Positions 17,699 to 25,879 of a DNA stretch of 64,000 nt are shown in pieces (position 1 is the first letter of the stretch; the number at the start of each line of letters is the position of its first letter). The notes under the pieces were generated by a model, which saw nothing but the letters and a program-made list of their open reading frames with translations, made no database searches and had not been told where the DNA came from. The translations under genes and the position numbers were made by a program. Origin of the DNA: Bacillota bacterium. GTDB taxonomy: Bacteria; Bacillota; Clostridia; Christensenellales; Aristaeellaceae. The DNA is taken from contig JASGUQ010000041.1 of assembly GCA_030057655.1 (NCBI GenBank), forward strand, positions 62,001 through 126,000, given 5' to 3'.

Positions 17699-18043
17699 AT
17701 GGCAAAAGGTAAATTCGGCGGAATGGGCGGCATGGGCGGCGGCAACATGCAGCAATTGATGCGCCAGGCGCAGAAAATGCAGGAGCAGCTGGCCAAGACC
17801 CAGGAAGAACTGGATGTGAAAGAATACGAGGCCTCCTCAGGCGGCGGCATGGTGTCCTGCACGGTCAACGGCAAGCGCGAGCTGGTGAAGCTCACCATCA
17901 AACCCGAAGCAGTGGACCCTGATGATGTGGAGATGCTGGAAGACCTGATCACCGCAGCAGTGAACGAGGCGTTGCGCCTGGGCGAGGAGACCCGCGAAAA
18001 GGCGATGGCTTCCATCACCGGCGGGATGGGCGGCTTGCTGTAA
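17699..18043 (+). CDS. YbaB/EbfC-family nucleoid-associated protein
   Basis: Small DNA-binding protein of 114 residues. The Gly/Met-rich N-terminus ([18 protein letters not shown]) is followed by the helix [16 protein letters not shown] and the conserved core [26 protein letters not shown], all typical of YbaB/EbfC. It binds DNA as a dimer. An AGGAGGA site precedes the ATG. The stop codon is directly followed by the recR ATG, the common ybaB-recR arrangement. The usual upstream dnaX is absent here. Confidence 0.92.
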   Translation: MAKGKFGGMGGMGGGNMQQLMRQAQKMQEQLAKTQEELDVKEYEASSGGGMVSCTVNGKRELVKLTIKPEAVDPDDVEMLEDLITAAVNEALRLGEETREKAMASITGGMGGLL

Positions 18044-18643
18044 ATGAATCAGCAGGTCGAACCCATCCAGCGCATGGCGGACGAGCTGAGCAAACTGCCC
18101 GGCATCGGGCGCAAGTCCGCCCAGCGCCTGGCTTATTATCTGGCGTCCCAGCCTGTTGAAAGCGTGCGCGCCCTGGCGCGCGCTTTGCAGGAAGGGCGGG
18201 AGCAGATTCGTCTGTGTACCCGCTGCTTCAACTACACCAGTGAGGACCTGTGCGCTGTCTGCAAGGATGTGAAGCGCAGGGAGGATCTTTTGTGCGTGGT
18301 GCGCGACCCGCGCGACGTCGCGGCCATGGAGCGCATGAACGACTACCATGGCCTTTACCATGTCCTGCACGGCATCCTTTCGCCCATGGACGGCATCGGC
18401 CCCAATGACATCAGGATCAGGGAACTGATGGACAGGCTTCAAACCGGCCAGGTGAAGGAATTGATTCTGGCCACCAACCCGGACATCGAGGGCGAGGCCA
18501 CAGCCGCCTACATCGCCCGCCTGGCAAAACCCCTGGGCGTCCGGGTCACGCGCATCGCGCACGGCGTGCCGGTGGGCAGCGATCTGGAATACACGGACGA
18601 GGTCACCTTGAGCAAAGCCATGGAAGGCAGACGGGAACTGTAA
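18044..18643 (+). CDS. recR: Recombination protein RecR
   Basis: Protein of 199 residues that acts with RecF/RecO to load RecA at gaps. Visible in order: the helix-hairpin-helix region ELSKLPGIGRKSAQRLAYYL, the four-cysteine zinc finger CTRCFNYTSEDLCAVC (about residues 57-72), and the TOPRIM core with VVRDPRDVAAME and ATNPDIEGEATAAYIA. The end, ARGVPVGSDLEY-like (HGVPVGSDLEYTDEVTL), is the normal C-terminal signature. It abuts ybaB and overlaps tdk by one base. Confidence 0.95.
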   Translation: MNQQVEPIQRMADELSKLPGIGRKSAQRLAYYLASQPVESVRALARALQEGREQIRLCTRCFNYTSEDLCAVCKDVKRREDLLCVVRDPRDVAAMERMNDYHGLYHVLHGILSPMDGIGPNDIRIRELMDRLQTGQVKELILATNPDIEGEATAAYIARLAKPLGVRVTRIAHGVPVGSDLEYTDEVTLSKAMEGRREL

Positions 18644-19233
18644 TGCTTCATTTTTATTACGGGGTCATGGGCTCCAGCAAGACCGCCCAGCTTCTGATGC
18701 AGCGTTATAATTATCAGCAGCTGGGTTTGCGCGTGGCCCTGGTCAAGCCTGCGGTGGACACCAGGGCTGGGGAGCAATTGGTGTATTCCCGCGTCGGCCT
18801 TCAGGCGGAGGCGGAACTGGTGCTGGAAAGCGAACACTCCGCGCGCGAGCAGCTCCTGTGGCTGGCCGCGCGCAACGCCTGCAGCGGGTTTGAGTATGTT
18901 TTTATTGATGAAGCCCAGTTTTTAACGCCGGAACAGGTGCAGGAGCTTGCGGACATGGCGGATGAGCTGGACATCTTCTGCTATGGGCTGAGGACGGACT
19001 TTCAGGGCAATTTTTTTCCCGGCTCCGCGGCGCTTTTGCGTTTGGCGGAGGAGATACACGAGGTCCCGGGCGGCCTTTGCTGGTGCGGCGCCAAGGCCAC
19101 CATGAACACCAGGATCGACCCGCAAGGCCGTGTCATCAAAACGGGGGAGCAGGTCCTGATCGACAAAGATCAGCAGATCCGCTACATCGGCCTGTGTTAC
19201 CGCCACTGGCGGCTTGGGATCAGCCATGGCTGA
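18643..19233 (+). CDS. tdk: Thymidine kinase
   Basis: Type II thymidine kinase of 196 residues that phosphorylates thymidine in the salvage pathway. The P-loop variant GVMGSSKTAQLL is at residues 6-17, the Walker B/DEAQF motif follows (FIDEAQFLT), and the lasso region carries the zinc-binding cysteines CWCG and CYRHW. The ATG overlaps the recR stop by one base. GGCAGACGGGAA precedes it as a weak ribosome site, so translation is probably coupled. Confidence 0.93.
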   Translation: MLHFYYGVMGSSKTAQLLMQRYNYQQLGLRVALVKPAVDTRAGEQLVYSRVGLQAEAELVLESEHSAREQLLWLAARNACSGFEYVFIDEAQFLTPEQVQELADMADELDIFCYGLRTDFQGNFFPGSAALLRLAEEIHEVPGGLCWCGAKATMNTRIDPQGRVIKTGEQVLIDKDQQIRYIGLCYRHWRLGISHG

Positions 19234-20596
19234 GTTTTTCGCGTCCCTGACAGCCGGGGACCTCATTTTTATCCTTCTGTTCCTGACGATGATCGTGCTA
19301 ATCATCGTGCTTTTTTTGCGCCTTTTGAATCTTCAAAAGCGCTCGGACGCGCGCAGCATCCAGGGCGAGGAGGCCCTGGCTGATTATATGGCTCGTCTTA
19401 CACAGGACAGCGAACATCGTTTGGCTGCCCGCTTTGACGCGCAGCAGTCCGCGCTGTATTCCCAAATGCAATTGCAGCAAAACATGGTCACCGCCTTTAA
19501 CGAGCGCCTGGAGCAGCGCCTGGACGCGTCACTAATGAACCAGGACAGCAGGCTTAAGCACCTGGATGAGGTCTTGAACACCCGCCTTGGCCAAAACGAC
19601 CAGAAGGTGGGGGAGATGCGGGAAACGCTTTTCCAGTCCCTCAACCAGATGCGCCAGGACAACGCGGGCAAACTGGAAGAGATGCGAAAGACCGTGGATG
19701 AGCACCTCCACCAGACCCTCACCAAGCGCCTGGGCGAGAGCTTTTCCCTGGTCAATGAGCGTTTGGAGGCTGTTTACAAGGGCCTGGGCGAGATGCGCAC
19801 CCTGGCCGGCGGCGTGGGCGACCTGAAGAAGGTGCTCACCAACATCAAAACCCGCGGTACCTGGGGCGAGACCCAATTGGCCATGCTGCTGGGCGAGGTT
19901 CTGTCCCCCGCGCAGTACGAGACCAACTGCGCCGTGCTGCCCGGCAGCCCTGAGCGGGTGGAGTTCGCGGTGCGCCTGCCCGGGCAGGAGGAGGGCAGGC
20001 CCGTGTACCTGCCCATTGACGCCAAGTTCCCCCTGGAGGATTATGAGCGCTTGCAGGCAGCGCAGGAGGCTGCGGACAAGGTGCAGCTGGATCTGGCGCT
20101 CTCTTCTTTGGAGCGCGCGATTCTCAGGGAGGGGGAGCGGATCGCAGGCAAATACATCAAGCCGCCCTACACCACGGATTTTGCCATTCTCTACCTGCCG
20201 GTGGAAGGGCTTTACGCGGAGGCTCTCCGTCTGCCCGGACTTGCGGAGAAACTGCAGCGCGTCCACCGCGTTTCCCTGGCAGGGCCGACCACCCTTTTGG
20301 CGCTGCTCAACAGCCTGCAGATGGGTTTTCGGACTCTGGCCATCCAGCAGCGCAGCGCGGAGGTCTGGCGCCTTTTAAGCCAGGTCAAGGCGGATTTCAT
20401 GGCCTTTGGCGACATTTTGGAAAAAACGCAGAACCGCCTGCGCCAGGCCAGCGAGTCCATCGACCTGGCCAGCCGCCGCACCCGTTCCATCACCAGGCGG
20501 CTGGGCGCGGTGGAGTCTTTGGGTGATGGACCTGTCCTCCTTTCAGACGCTAAAACCGAAGAAACAAACGAAAACATGGACATTCAGGAAGGATAA
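19226..20596 (+). CDS. rmuC: RmuC-family DNA recombination protein
   Basis: Membrane-anchored coiled-coil protein of 456 residues with a nuclease-like core, associated with limiting DNA inversions. A transmembrane helix (about residues 12-34, FILLFLTMIVLIIVLFL) is followed by long heptad-rich helices, then the RmuC core GTWGETQLAMLLGEVL...VEFAVRLPG...LPIDAKFPLEDYERL. The ATG at 19226 overlaps tdk by eight bases. An upstream in-frame TTG at 19214 is less likely. A terminator follows at 20639. Confidence 0.9.
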   Translation: MAEFFASLTAGDLIFILLFLTMIVLIIVLFLRLLNLQKRSDARSIQGEEALADYMARLTQDSEHRLAARFDAQQSALYSQMQLQQNMVTAFNERLEQRLDASLMNQDSRLKHLDEVLNTRLGQNDQKVGEMRETLFQSLNQMRQDNAGKLEEMRKTVDEHLHQTLTKRLGESFSLVNERLEAVYKGLGEMRTLAGGVGDLKKVLTNIKTRGTWGETQLAMLLGEVLSPAQYETNCAVLPGSPERVEFAVRLPGQEEGRPVYLPIDAKFPLEDYERLQAAQEAADKVQLDLALSSLERAILREGERIAGKYIKPPYTTDFAILYLPVEGLYAEALRLPGLAEKLQRVHRVSLAGPTTLLALLNSLQMGFRTLAIQQRSAEVWRLLSQVKADFMAFGDILEKTQNRLRQASESIDLASRRTRSITRRLGAVESLGDGPVLLSDAKTEETNENMDIQEG

Positions 20597-20638
20597 GCAT
20601 TTCACAGGACCTGAAGTTCACTTTGAATTTCTGCGACG

Positions 20639-20665
20639 GGAACAGGCAGAAATTCCTGTTTCTTT
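20639..20665 (+). terminator. Terminator after rmuC
   Basis: GGAACAGG (20639-20646) pairs with CCTGTTTC (20655-20662), including one G-U pair, followed by TTTT. Confidence 0.55.
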
Positions 20666-20746
20666 TAACTCAAAGCAACTGCCCGGCAAATGCCTGAGTG
20701 GCCGTGCTTTGCTTGTCGTGTTTGGGTTTTGCATGTTCAGGAAGGC

Positions 20747-20775
20747 TTGCATGGCAACCTGACCTGTGATAAAAT
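20747..20775 (+). promoter_or_regulatory. Sigma-A promoter of the peptide transporter operon
   Basis: TTGCAT (20747-20752), 17-base spacer, TAAAAT (20770-20775). Located 60 bases ahead of the binding-protein start. Confidence 0.6.
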
Positions 20776-20834
20776 TATAAGACGAACACAGGAATCTATG
20801 TTTCCAAAAAAATGTTAGGAGGTTATCACACAAG

Positions 20835-23237
20835 ATGAAAAAACTTCTCTCCCTTCTCATGGCCGCCTTGCTCGTTCTGGGCTTGGTTGCCAGCGTGTCC
20901 GCTGAGGGCGATGCTGAAGTCAGCTACACCTATCGCGTTTCTCAAGGCGCGTCACCCATCAACTGGAACCCCCACGCCTGGCAGATGAGCAACGAGAACG
21001 ACCTGATGGGCTACATCGAGGCTCCTCTGGTCGACCTGACCATCGCTGAAGATGGCGTGAACTTTGCCTGGACCTATGAGATGGCCGATGCCGTCACCGA
21101 CATCACCGCCACCTTTGCGGACAAGGCCGCCTGGGGCATCCCCGAGGACGCCACCGAGCGCCGCGTCTATCAGATCGACCTGAACCCCCATGGCAAATGG
21201 GCCAATGGCGAAGCCATTACCGCGGATGACTACATCTACTCCATGCAGCAGCTGTTGAATCCCGAGATGAAAAACTATCGCTCCAACACCTACACCGCCG
21301 GCGAGTCCGAGCTGCAGGGTGCCATGGGCTACTTCAACAACGACAAAGTCGGCGAGAACATCTACACACCCGTTGCGACCGATGCCGGCTATGCCGAGGT
21401 TGCCGATGCGGACATGCTCATCAATGTGGATGAGGCTGTCTACTTCTTTGGCGGCCTGATGGGCGACTATTATAACCATGATTCTTATAAGGCCATGTTC
21501 ATGAGCGAGGATGGCACCGACCTGTATGCGAAAATCAAGGGCGAGGGCGGCTATGTGCCCATGACCGATGAGTTCAAGGCCGACCTGCTCACCATCGCAG
21601 CCGCCTTTGGCGATACCAACCCCGAAGCCTACAAAGAATTCGTTTTCTATGTTTCCGGCCAGTATGAGCAGACCCCCTGGGAGAAAGTCGGTCTTCTGAA
21701 GACTGGCGACCTGCAGCTGGTTTACATCACCGCAAAACCGGTCAGCATGTTCTATTTCCTCACGCACTGCACTGGCAACTGGATCGTTTACAAGGATCTG
21801 TATGAAGCCGGCAAGGAGCAGACCGAGAAACTGATCACCACCAACTACGGCACCAGCGTTGAGACCTACATGTCCACCGGTCCCTACAAGCTGGTCAGCT
21901 TCGAAAAAGACAAGCAGATGGTGCTTGAGAGGAACGAGAACTGGCTGGGCAATTTTGACGGCCGCCACGAGGGCCAGTACAAGGCCACCAAGGTCGTTAT
22001 CGACGTCATCGCCGAGCCGGCCACCGCGCTGCTCCTGTTCAACCAGGGCAAATTGGACAGCGTTGATCTGCAGAGCGACGACCTGACCACCTACCGCATG
22101 TCCGACCGCCTGCAGCAGACAGACGAGACCTACACCGCGCGCTGGATCTTCGCCACCTCTCTGGACACCTTAAAGGCCCTGGAAGAGGAAGCCAACGACG
22201 GCGCCAACAAGAAGGTCCTGCATTACAGGGATTTCCGCAAGGCCATCTCCCTGGCCATGGACCGCACCACCTTTGTCAGCCAGGCGACTGCCGGCTTCAA
22301 GCCCGCGTATTACCTGTTTAACTACCTCTACTACACCGACATTGAGAACGACCCCAACTCCCAGTACCGCAACAGCGTGGAAGCCAAGGAAGCCGTCCTG
22401 AAGCTGTACGGCATTGAGTACGGCGAGGGCAAGGAATATGCCGATGTGGATTCCGCCTACGCGGCTGTTACCGGCTATGACGTTGAGGAAGCCCGCGCCC
22501 TCTTCCAGAGCGTGTATGAAAAGGCGCTTGCCGACGGCAACTACACCGAAGGCCAGGCCATCAACATCAACGCCCGCGTCAGCGCCGCTGAGACCATGAG
22601 CCCGGACGACACCAAGCAGCAGGATCTGCTCAACCAGATGGTTGCTGAAGCCACCAAGGGCACCGGCTTTGAAGGCAAGATTACCTTTACCTTTGCCGCC
22701 GGCGCCAAGACCCGCTATGACGACGTTGCCACCGGCAAGATCGAGATGATTCGCGGCGCCTGGGGCGGCGCAGCCTTCTTCCCCTTCCGCACCATCCAGG
22801 TCTACACCGATCCGGACGAAATGGGCGGCCTGGAGAAGATCCACGAGTCCAACGGCTGGAACCCGACCGTTGAGACCCTCACCATCAAGTATGACTTCAA
22901 TGGCGACGGCGTTGAGGAAGAAGTCACCAAGACCTTCCAGGAGTGGACCAAGAGCATGAACGGCGCCGGCGAGTTCGCGGGCGACGGCGAAGGCATGATC
23001 GACATCCGCAAGGTCATCCTCTCCAATGAGGAAGCCGGCGTCCTGGCTGCCTACCAGTGCATCCCCTGGGGCACCTACACCGTGTGCTCCCTGAACTCCT
23101 ACAAGATCGAGCCCGCCACCGAGGACTACAACATCATGTACGGCTACGGCGGACTGCGCCTGATGGACTTCAAATATGACGATGCAGCCTGGGATGCCTA
23201 TGTGGCCGAACAGGGCGGCACCCTCAACTACGAGTAA
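20835..23237 (+). CDS. Peptide ABC transporter substrate-binding protein (SBP family 5)
   Basis: Exported solute-binding protein of 800 residues that should deliver oligopeptides to the adjacent OppB/OppC-like permeases. The signal peptide (1-23, MKKLLSLLMAALLVLG...SVSA) has a signal peptidase I site and no lipobox Cys, unusual for a Gram-positive binding protein. The mature part contains family-5 landmarks: YTYRVSQGASPINWNPH, NPHGKWANGEAITADDYIYSMQQLLNP, STGPYKLVSFEKDKQMVLERNENW, and DFRKAISLAMDRTTF. At 800 residues it is clearly longer than the usual 500-600. AGGAGG precedes the ATG. Two hairpins separate it from the permease genes. Substrate is inferred from the operon only. Confidence 0.9.
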   Translation: MKKLLSLLMAALLVLGLVASVSAEGDAEVSYTYRVSQGASPINWNPHAWQMSNENDLMGYIEAPLVDLTIAEDGVNFAWTYEMADAVTDITATFADKAAWGIPEDATERRVYQIDLNPHGKWANGEAITADDYIYSMQQLLNPEMKNYRSNTYTAGESELQGAMGYFNNDKVGENIYTPVATDAGYAEVADADMLINVDEAVYFFGGLMGDYYNHDSYKAMFMSEDGTDLYAKIKGEGGYVPMTDEFKADLLTIAAAFGDTNPEAYKEFVFYVSGQYEQTPWEKVGLLKTGDLQLVYITAKPVSMFYFLTHCTGNWIVYKDLYEAGKEQTEKLITTNYGTSVETYMSTGPYKLVSFEKDKQMVLERNENWLGNFDGRHEGQYKATKVVIDVIAEPATALLLFNQGKLDSVDLQSDDLTTYRMSDRLQQTDETYTARWIFATSLDTLKALEEEANDGANKKVLHYRDFRKAISLAMDRTTFVSQATAGFKPAYYLFNYLYYTDIENDPNSQYRNSVEAKEAVLKLYGIEYGEGKEYADVDSAYAAVTGYDVEEARALFQSVYEKALADGNYTEGQAININARVSAAETMSPDDTKQQDLLNQMVAEATKGTGFEGKITFTFAAGAKTRYDDVATGKIEMIRGAWGGAAFFPFRTIQVYTDPDEMGGLEKIHESNGWNPTVETLTIKYDFNGDGVEEEVTKTFQEWTKSMNGAGEFAGDGEGMIDIRKVILSNEEAGVLAAYQCIPWGTYTVCSLNSYKIEPATEDYNIMYGYGGLRLMDFKYDDAAWDAYVAEQGGTLNYE

Positions 23238-23246
23238 ACAGCCCCT

Positions 23247-23265
23247 GTCTGACACGCTGTCAGAC
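23247..23265 (+). other. Intercistronic hairpin 1
   Basis: GTCTGACA (23247-23254) pairs perfectly with TGTCAGAC (23258-23265) around CGC. It directly follows the binding-protein gene. Confidence 0.6.
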
Positions 23266-23268
23266 ATA

Positions 23269-23301
23269 CCCCTGTCCTGCCCTTTTCGGGCAGGACAGGG
23301 G
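23269..23301 (+). terminator. Strong intercistronic hairpin, partial terminator or 3' stabiliser
   Basis: A perfect 14-bp stem, CCCCTGTCCTGCCC (23269-23282) with GGGCAGGACAGGGG (23288-23301), loop TTTTC, followed by only CGTTTC. It probably stabilises the binding-protein mRNA and lowers expression of the downstream permease and ATPase genes. Confidence 0.65.
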
Positions 23302-23367
23302 CGTTTCATCCAAAGGACGCGCCAAAGCAGTTAGCTTTTGCGCGAATACATCAGGAAGAGGTTCCTC

Positions 23368-24333
23368 ATGAACCATTTTAAATACATCCTCAAGCGCATT
23401 GTGCTGATGCTGTTCACCTTGTTCATCATCATGACCATCAGTTTTGTGCTGATCAAGATGCTGCAGCCTGAAACGCCCATGATGGGTCTCCAAGCCGAAC
23501 TGGAGCGCGCAAGGCGCGAAGCGCTGGGTTATTACAAGCCGGTGATGACTCAATATTGGATCTATCTGAAAAACATCATCACCAGCTGGGACTGGGGAAC
23601 CAGTTGGCAGATTGACTACCGCGTGCCTGTGACCGAGGTGCTGATGCGGCGTTTGCCGCCGACGATCATCGTCAATGTTCTGTCTTTGATCGTCTCCGTG
23701 CCGCTGGGCATCGCGCTGGGCATTTTCGCGGCGCTGAAGAAAAACAAATGGCAGGATCACTTCATTTCCACCACCATCATGGTGTTTGTGTCCGTCCCCA
23801 GCTTTGTATACGCGTTCATCGTTCAATACTTTCTGGGCTTCCGCCTGGGCTGGTTCCCCCTGATCGCCTCTTCCCTGCATGAGGCCGGGGGCAGCTGGTT
23901 GTCGCCTGTCATGCTCCATTCCCTGGTCATGCCGGTGATGGCCTTGTCCTTTTCACCTGTTGCTTCCCTGGCGCGAAGCACCCGCGCGGAGCTGACCGAG
24001 TCGCTCACCAGCGAATACATGCTCCTGGCACGGACAAAGGGACTTACACGCTCTCAGGCAACCGTGCGCCACGCGCTCAAAAACGCCATGGTGCCCATTT
24101 TACCGCGCATCATTTCCCTGTTCGCCGGCGTCATCGGCGGCTCACTGATCATCGAAAAAATCTTCGCCATCAATGGGATAGGCGGGTTATTTATACAGTC
24201 CATCTATCAACTGGACTATGACGTCTTCATCGGAACAGACATGTTTTACACAGCGGTTTCCTTAGTAACAGTTCTGGTCATGGACTTAAGCTATGGCTTC
24301 CTGGATCCGCGCGTCAGAATGGGGGAACGCTAA
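23368..24333 (+). CDS. Peptide ABC transporter permease, OppB/DppB-like
   Basis: Inner-membrane permease of 321 residues. The first transmembrane helix (about 8-30) carries TLFIIMTISFVLIKML, and the BPD transport domain holds the ATPase-coupling EAA-like loop ARTKGLTRSQATVRHALKNAMVPILP. Length is normal for OppB. The ATG at 23368 was chosen because AGGAAGAGG stands at 23353-23361; an upstream TTG at 23338 has no such site. The downstream oppC-like gene begins directly after the stop codon. Confidence 0.9.
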   Translation: MNHFKYILKRIVLMLFTLFIIMTISFVLIKMLQPETPMMGLQAELERARREALGYYKPVMTQYWIYLKNIITSWDWGTSWQIDYRVPVTEVLMRRLPPTIIVNVLSLIVSVPLGIALGIFAALKKNKWQDHFISTTIMVFVSVPSFVYAFIVQYFLGFRLGWFPLIASSLHEAGGSWLSPVMLHSLVMPVMALSFSPVASLARSTRAELTESLTSEYMLLARTKGLTRSQATVRHALKNAMVPILPRIISLFAGVIGGSLIIEKIFAINGIGGLFIQSIYQLDYDVFIGTDMFYTAVSLVTVLVMDLSYGFLDPRVRMGER

Positions 24334-25878
24334 ATGCATCAGGATATGAAGATACCAAAAGAAAAATTCACCTTTGTGCAAACGGACGTTGACCTGCACG
24401 ATGAGAAATTTGAGGTGCGCCCCATCAGCTACCTGATGGATGCCTGGCTGCGTTTCCGCAAGAACAAGGCGTCCATCGTCGCGGCCATCATCATTGTGCT
24501 CATCGTTCTGTATGGGCTTGTCGTGCCGTTTGTCACCCGGTACAAGATCTCGGACGCGGACGGCGTATACGCCAAAATGCGCCCCAAAAATGAGGTGCTG
24601 GCAAAAATCGGCATTGCCAAAGGGCAGTATCAAAAAACGCTCAATGAGCGCTTCCTCATCTACATGAACGGCATTGGCATGGCGGTGGAGGATACCCATG
24701 GCCAGGGCGCAACCTGGGAACAGGGCAAAAACAGCCCCATGGCCCCCATCCGCGAGGTTAAAAGCGAGTACCAGCGCGGCGGGCGCGATTATATGGATGT
24801 CATGGTGGACTCCTATTATGAAGTGGGCTTTAAATACCTGATGATCACCCGCAGCGAGTTTGCCAGGATCCAGGCCTGGGAGAAGGAGAACAACCTGCAG
24901 GTTCTCTACCCCATGGTGGACATCAACAACAAGTGGACCGAGCAAAACAACCGCACCGACGCCAACTTCTGGTTCCGCCACAACGCCAAGAGCAACCCGG
25001 TGGATGAAAACGGCAAGTCGCTAAAACTGGACCAGATCAAGGAAAAAGGCCTTGTGGACAACTACCGCCGCGACGCAGACGGCAAGGTGGAGTATTTTAT
25101 CCCCAAGGACAAAAGCATGATCCAGGTGCGCGTTCTTTACTACAACTATTTTATCTACAGAAATGGCTATGAGCCGCTGCACCTTTTGGGCACAGACGGT
25201 CAGGGATTTGACATTCTGGTGCGCATGGCGCACGGCATCCGCCTGTCCCTGGTCTTAGCGGTTTCGGTTTCCATCATCAACCTGACCATCGGCGCGCTGT
25301 ACGGCGCCATTGAGGGTTACTACGGCGGCGTAATCGACATGATCATGGAGCGCATATCCGACATCCTCTCGGGCGTTCCCTTTATCGTGGTGGCCACCCT
25401 GTTTCAGCTTCACCTGGTCATCCCGGGCAAGGTCTCGGTCTTAGGCGGATTGCTCTTCGCCTTTGTGCTGACCGGGTGGATTGGGACTGCCTACCTGGTG
25501 CGCACCCAGTTTTACCGCTTTAAAAATCAGGAATATGTGCTGTCCGCCCGCACCCTGGGCGCCAGCGACCGCAGGCTGATGTTCAAGCACATCTTCCCCA
25601 ACACCCTGGGTACCATCATCACCTCCTCTGTGCTGGTCATTCCGGGCGTCATTTTTACAGAAACCTCGCTGAGCTACCTTGGCATTGCCAACTTCAACTC
25701 CTCCACCATGACTTCCCTGGGCACCATGCTGGCCAACGGTCAGCGCTATTTGCAGACCGACCCGCACATCATCTTCTTCCCGTCGATCATCATTTCCCTT
25801 TTGATGATCTCCTTCAACCTTTTTGGCAACGGCCTGCGCGATGCTTTCAACCCCTCGCTGCGCGGAGCGGAGGAATAA
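24334..25878 (+). CDS. Peptide ABC transporter permease, OppC/DppC-like, with large insertion
   Basis: Membrane permease of 514 residues; the family norm is about 300. The N-terminal OppC region and first transmembrane helix (NKASIVAAIIIVLIVLYGLVV, about 46-67) are normal. Then come roughly 215 hydrophilic residues before LLGTDGQGFDILVRMAHGIRLSL (near 283), where the transport domain begins; usually this gap is only some 40-50 residues. The coupling loop ARTLGASDRRLMFKHIFPN is intact. By OppC topology the extra domain should face the outside, where it could contact the binding protein. The ATG follows the oppB stop directly. Confidence 0.88.
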   Translation: MHQDMKIPKEKFTFVQTDVDLHDEKFEVRPISYLMDAWLRFRKNKASIVAAIIIVLIVLYGLVVPFVTRYKISDADGVYAKMRPKNEVLAKIGIAKGQYQKTLNERFLIYMNGIGMAVEDTHGQGATWEQGKNSPMAPIREVKSEYQRGGRDYMDVMVDSYYEVGFKYLMITRSEFARIQAWEKENNLQVLYPMVDINNKWTEQNNRTDANFWFRHNAKSNPVDENGKSLKLDQIKEKGLVDNYRRDADGKVEYFIPKDKSMIQVRVLYYNYFIYRNGYEPLHLLGTDGQGFDILVRMAHGIRLSLVLAVSVSIINLTIGALYGAIEGYYGGVIDMIMERISDILSGVPFIVVATLFQLHLVIPGKVSVLGGLLFAFVLTGWIGTAYLVRTQFYRFKNQEYVLSARTLGASDRRLMFKHIFPNTLGTIITSSVLVIPGVIFTETSLSYLGIANFNSSTMTSLGTMLANGQRYLQTDPHIIFFPSIIISLLMISFNLFGNGLRDAFNPSLRGAEE

Positions 25879-25879
25879 G

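Noticed and set aside
20952-21968. Long open frame antisense to the peptide-binding protein gene
   Set aside because: Open only because of GC-rich codon bias of the true gene; Val/Gly/His-rich, no start signals.
22170-23309. Second long antisense frame in the binding-protein gene
   Set aside because: Same reason; it also runs through the intercistronic hairpins.
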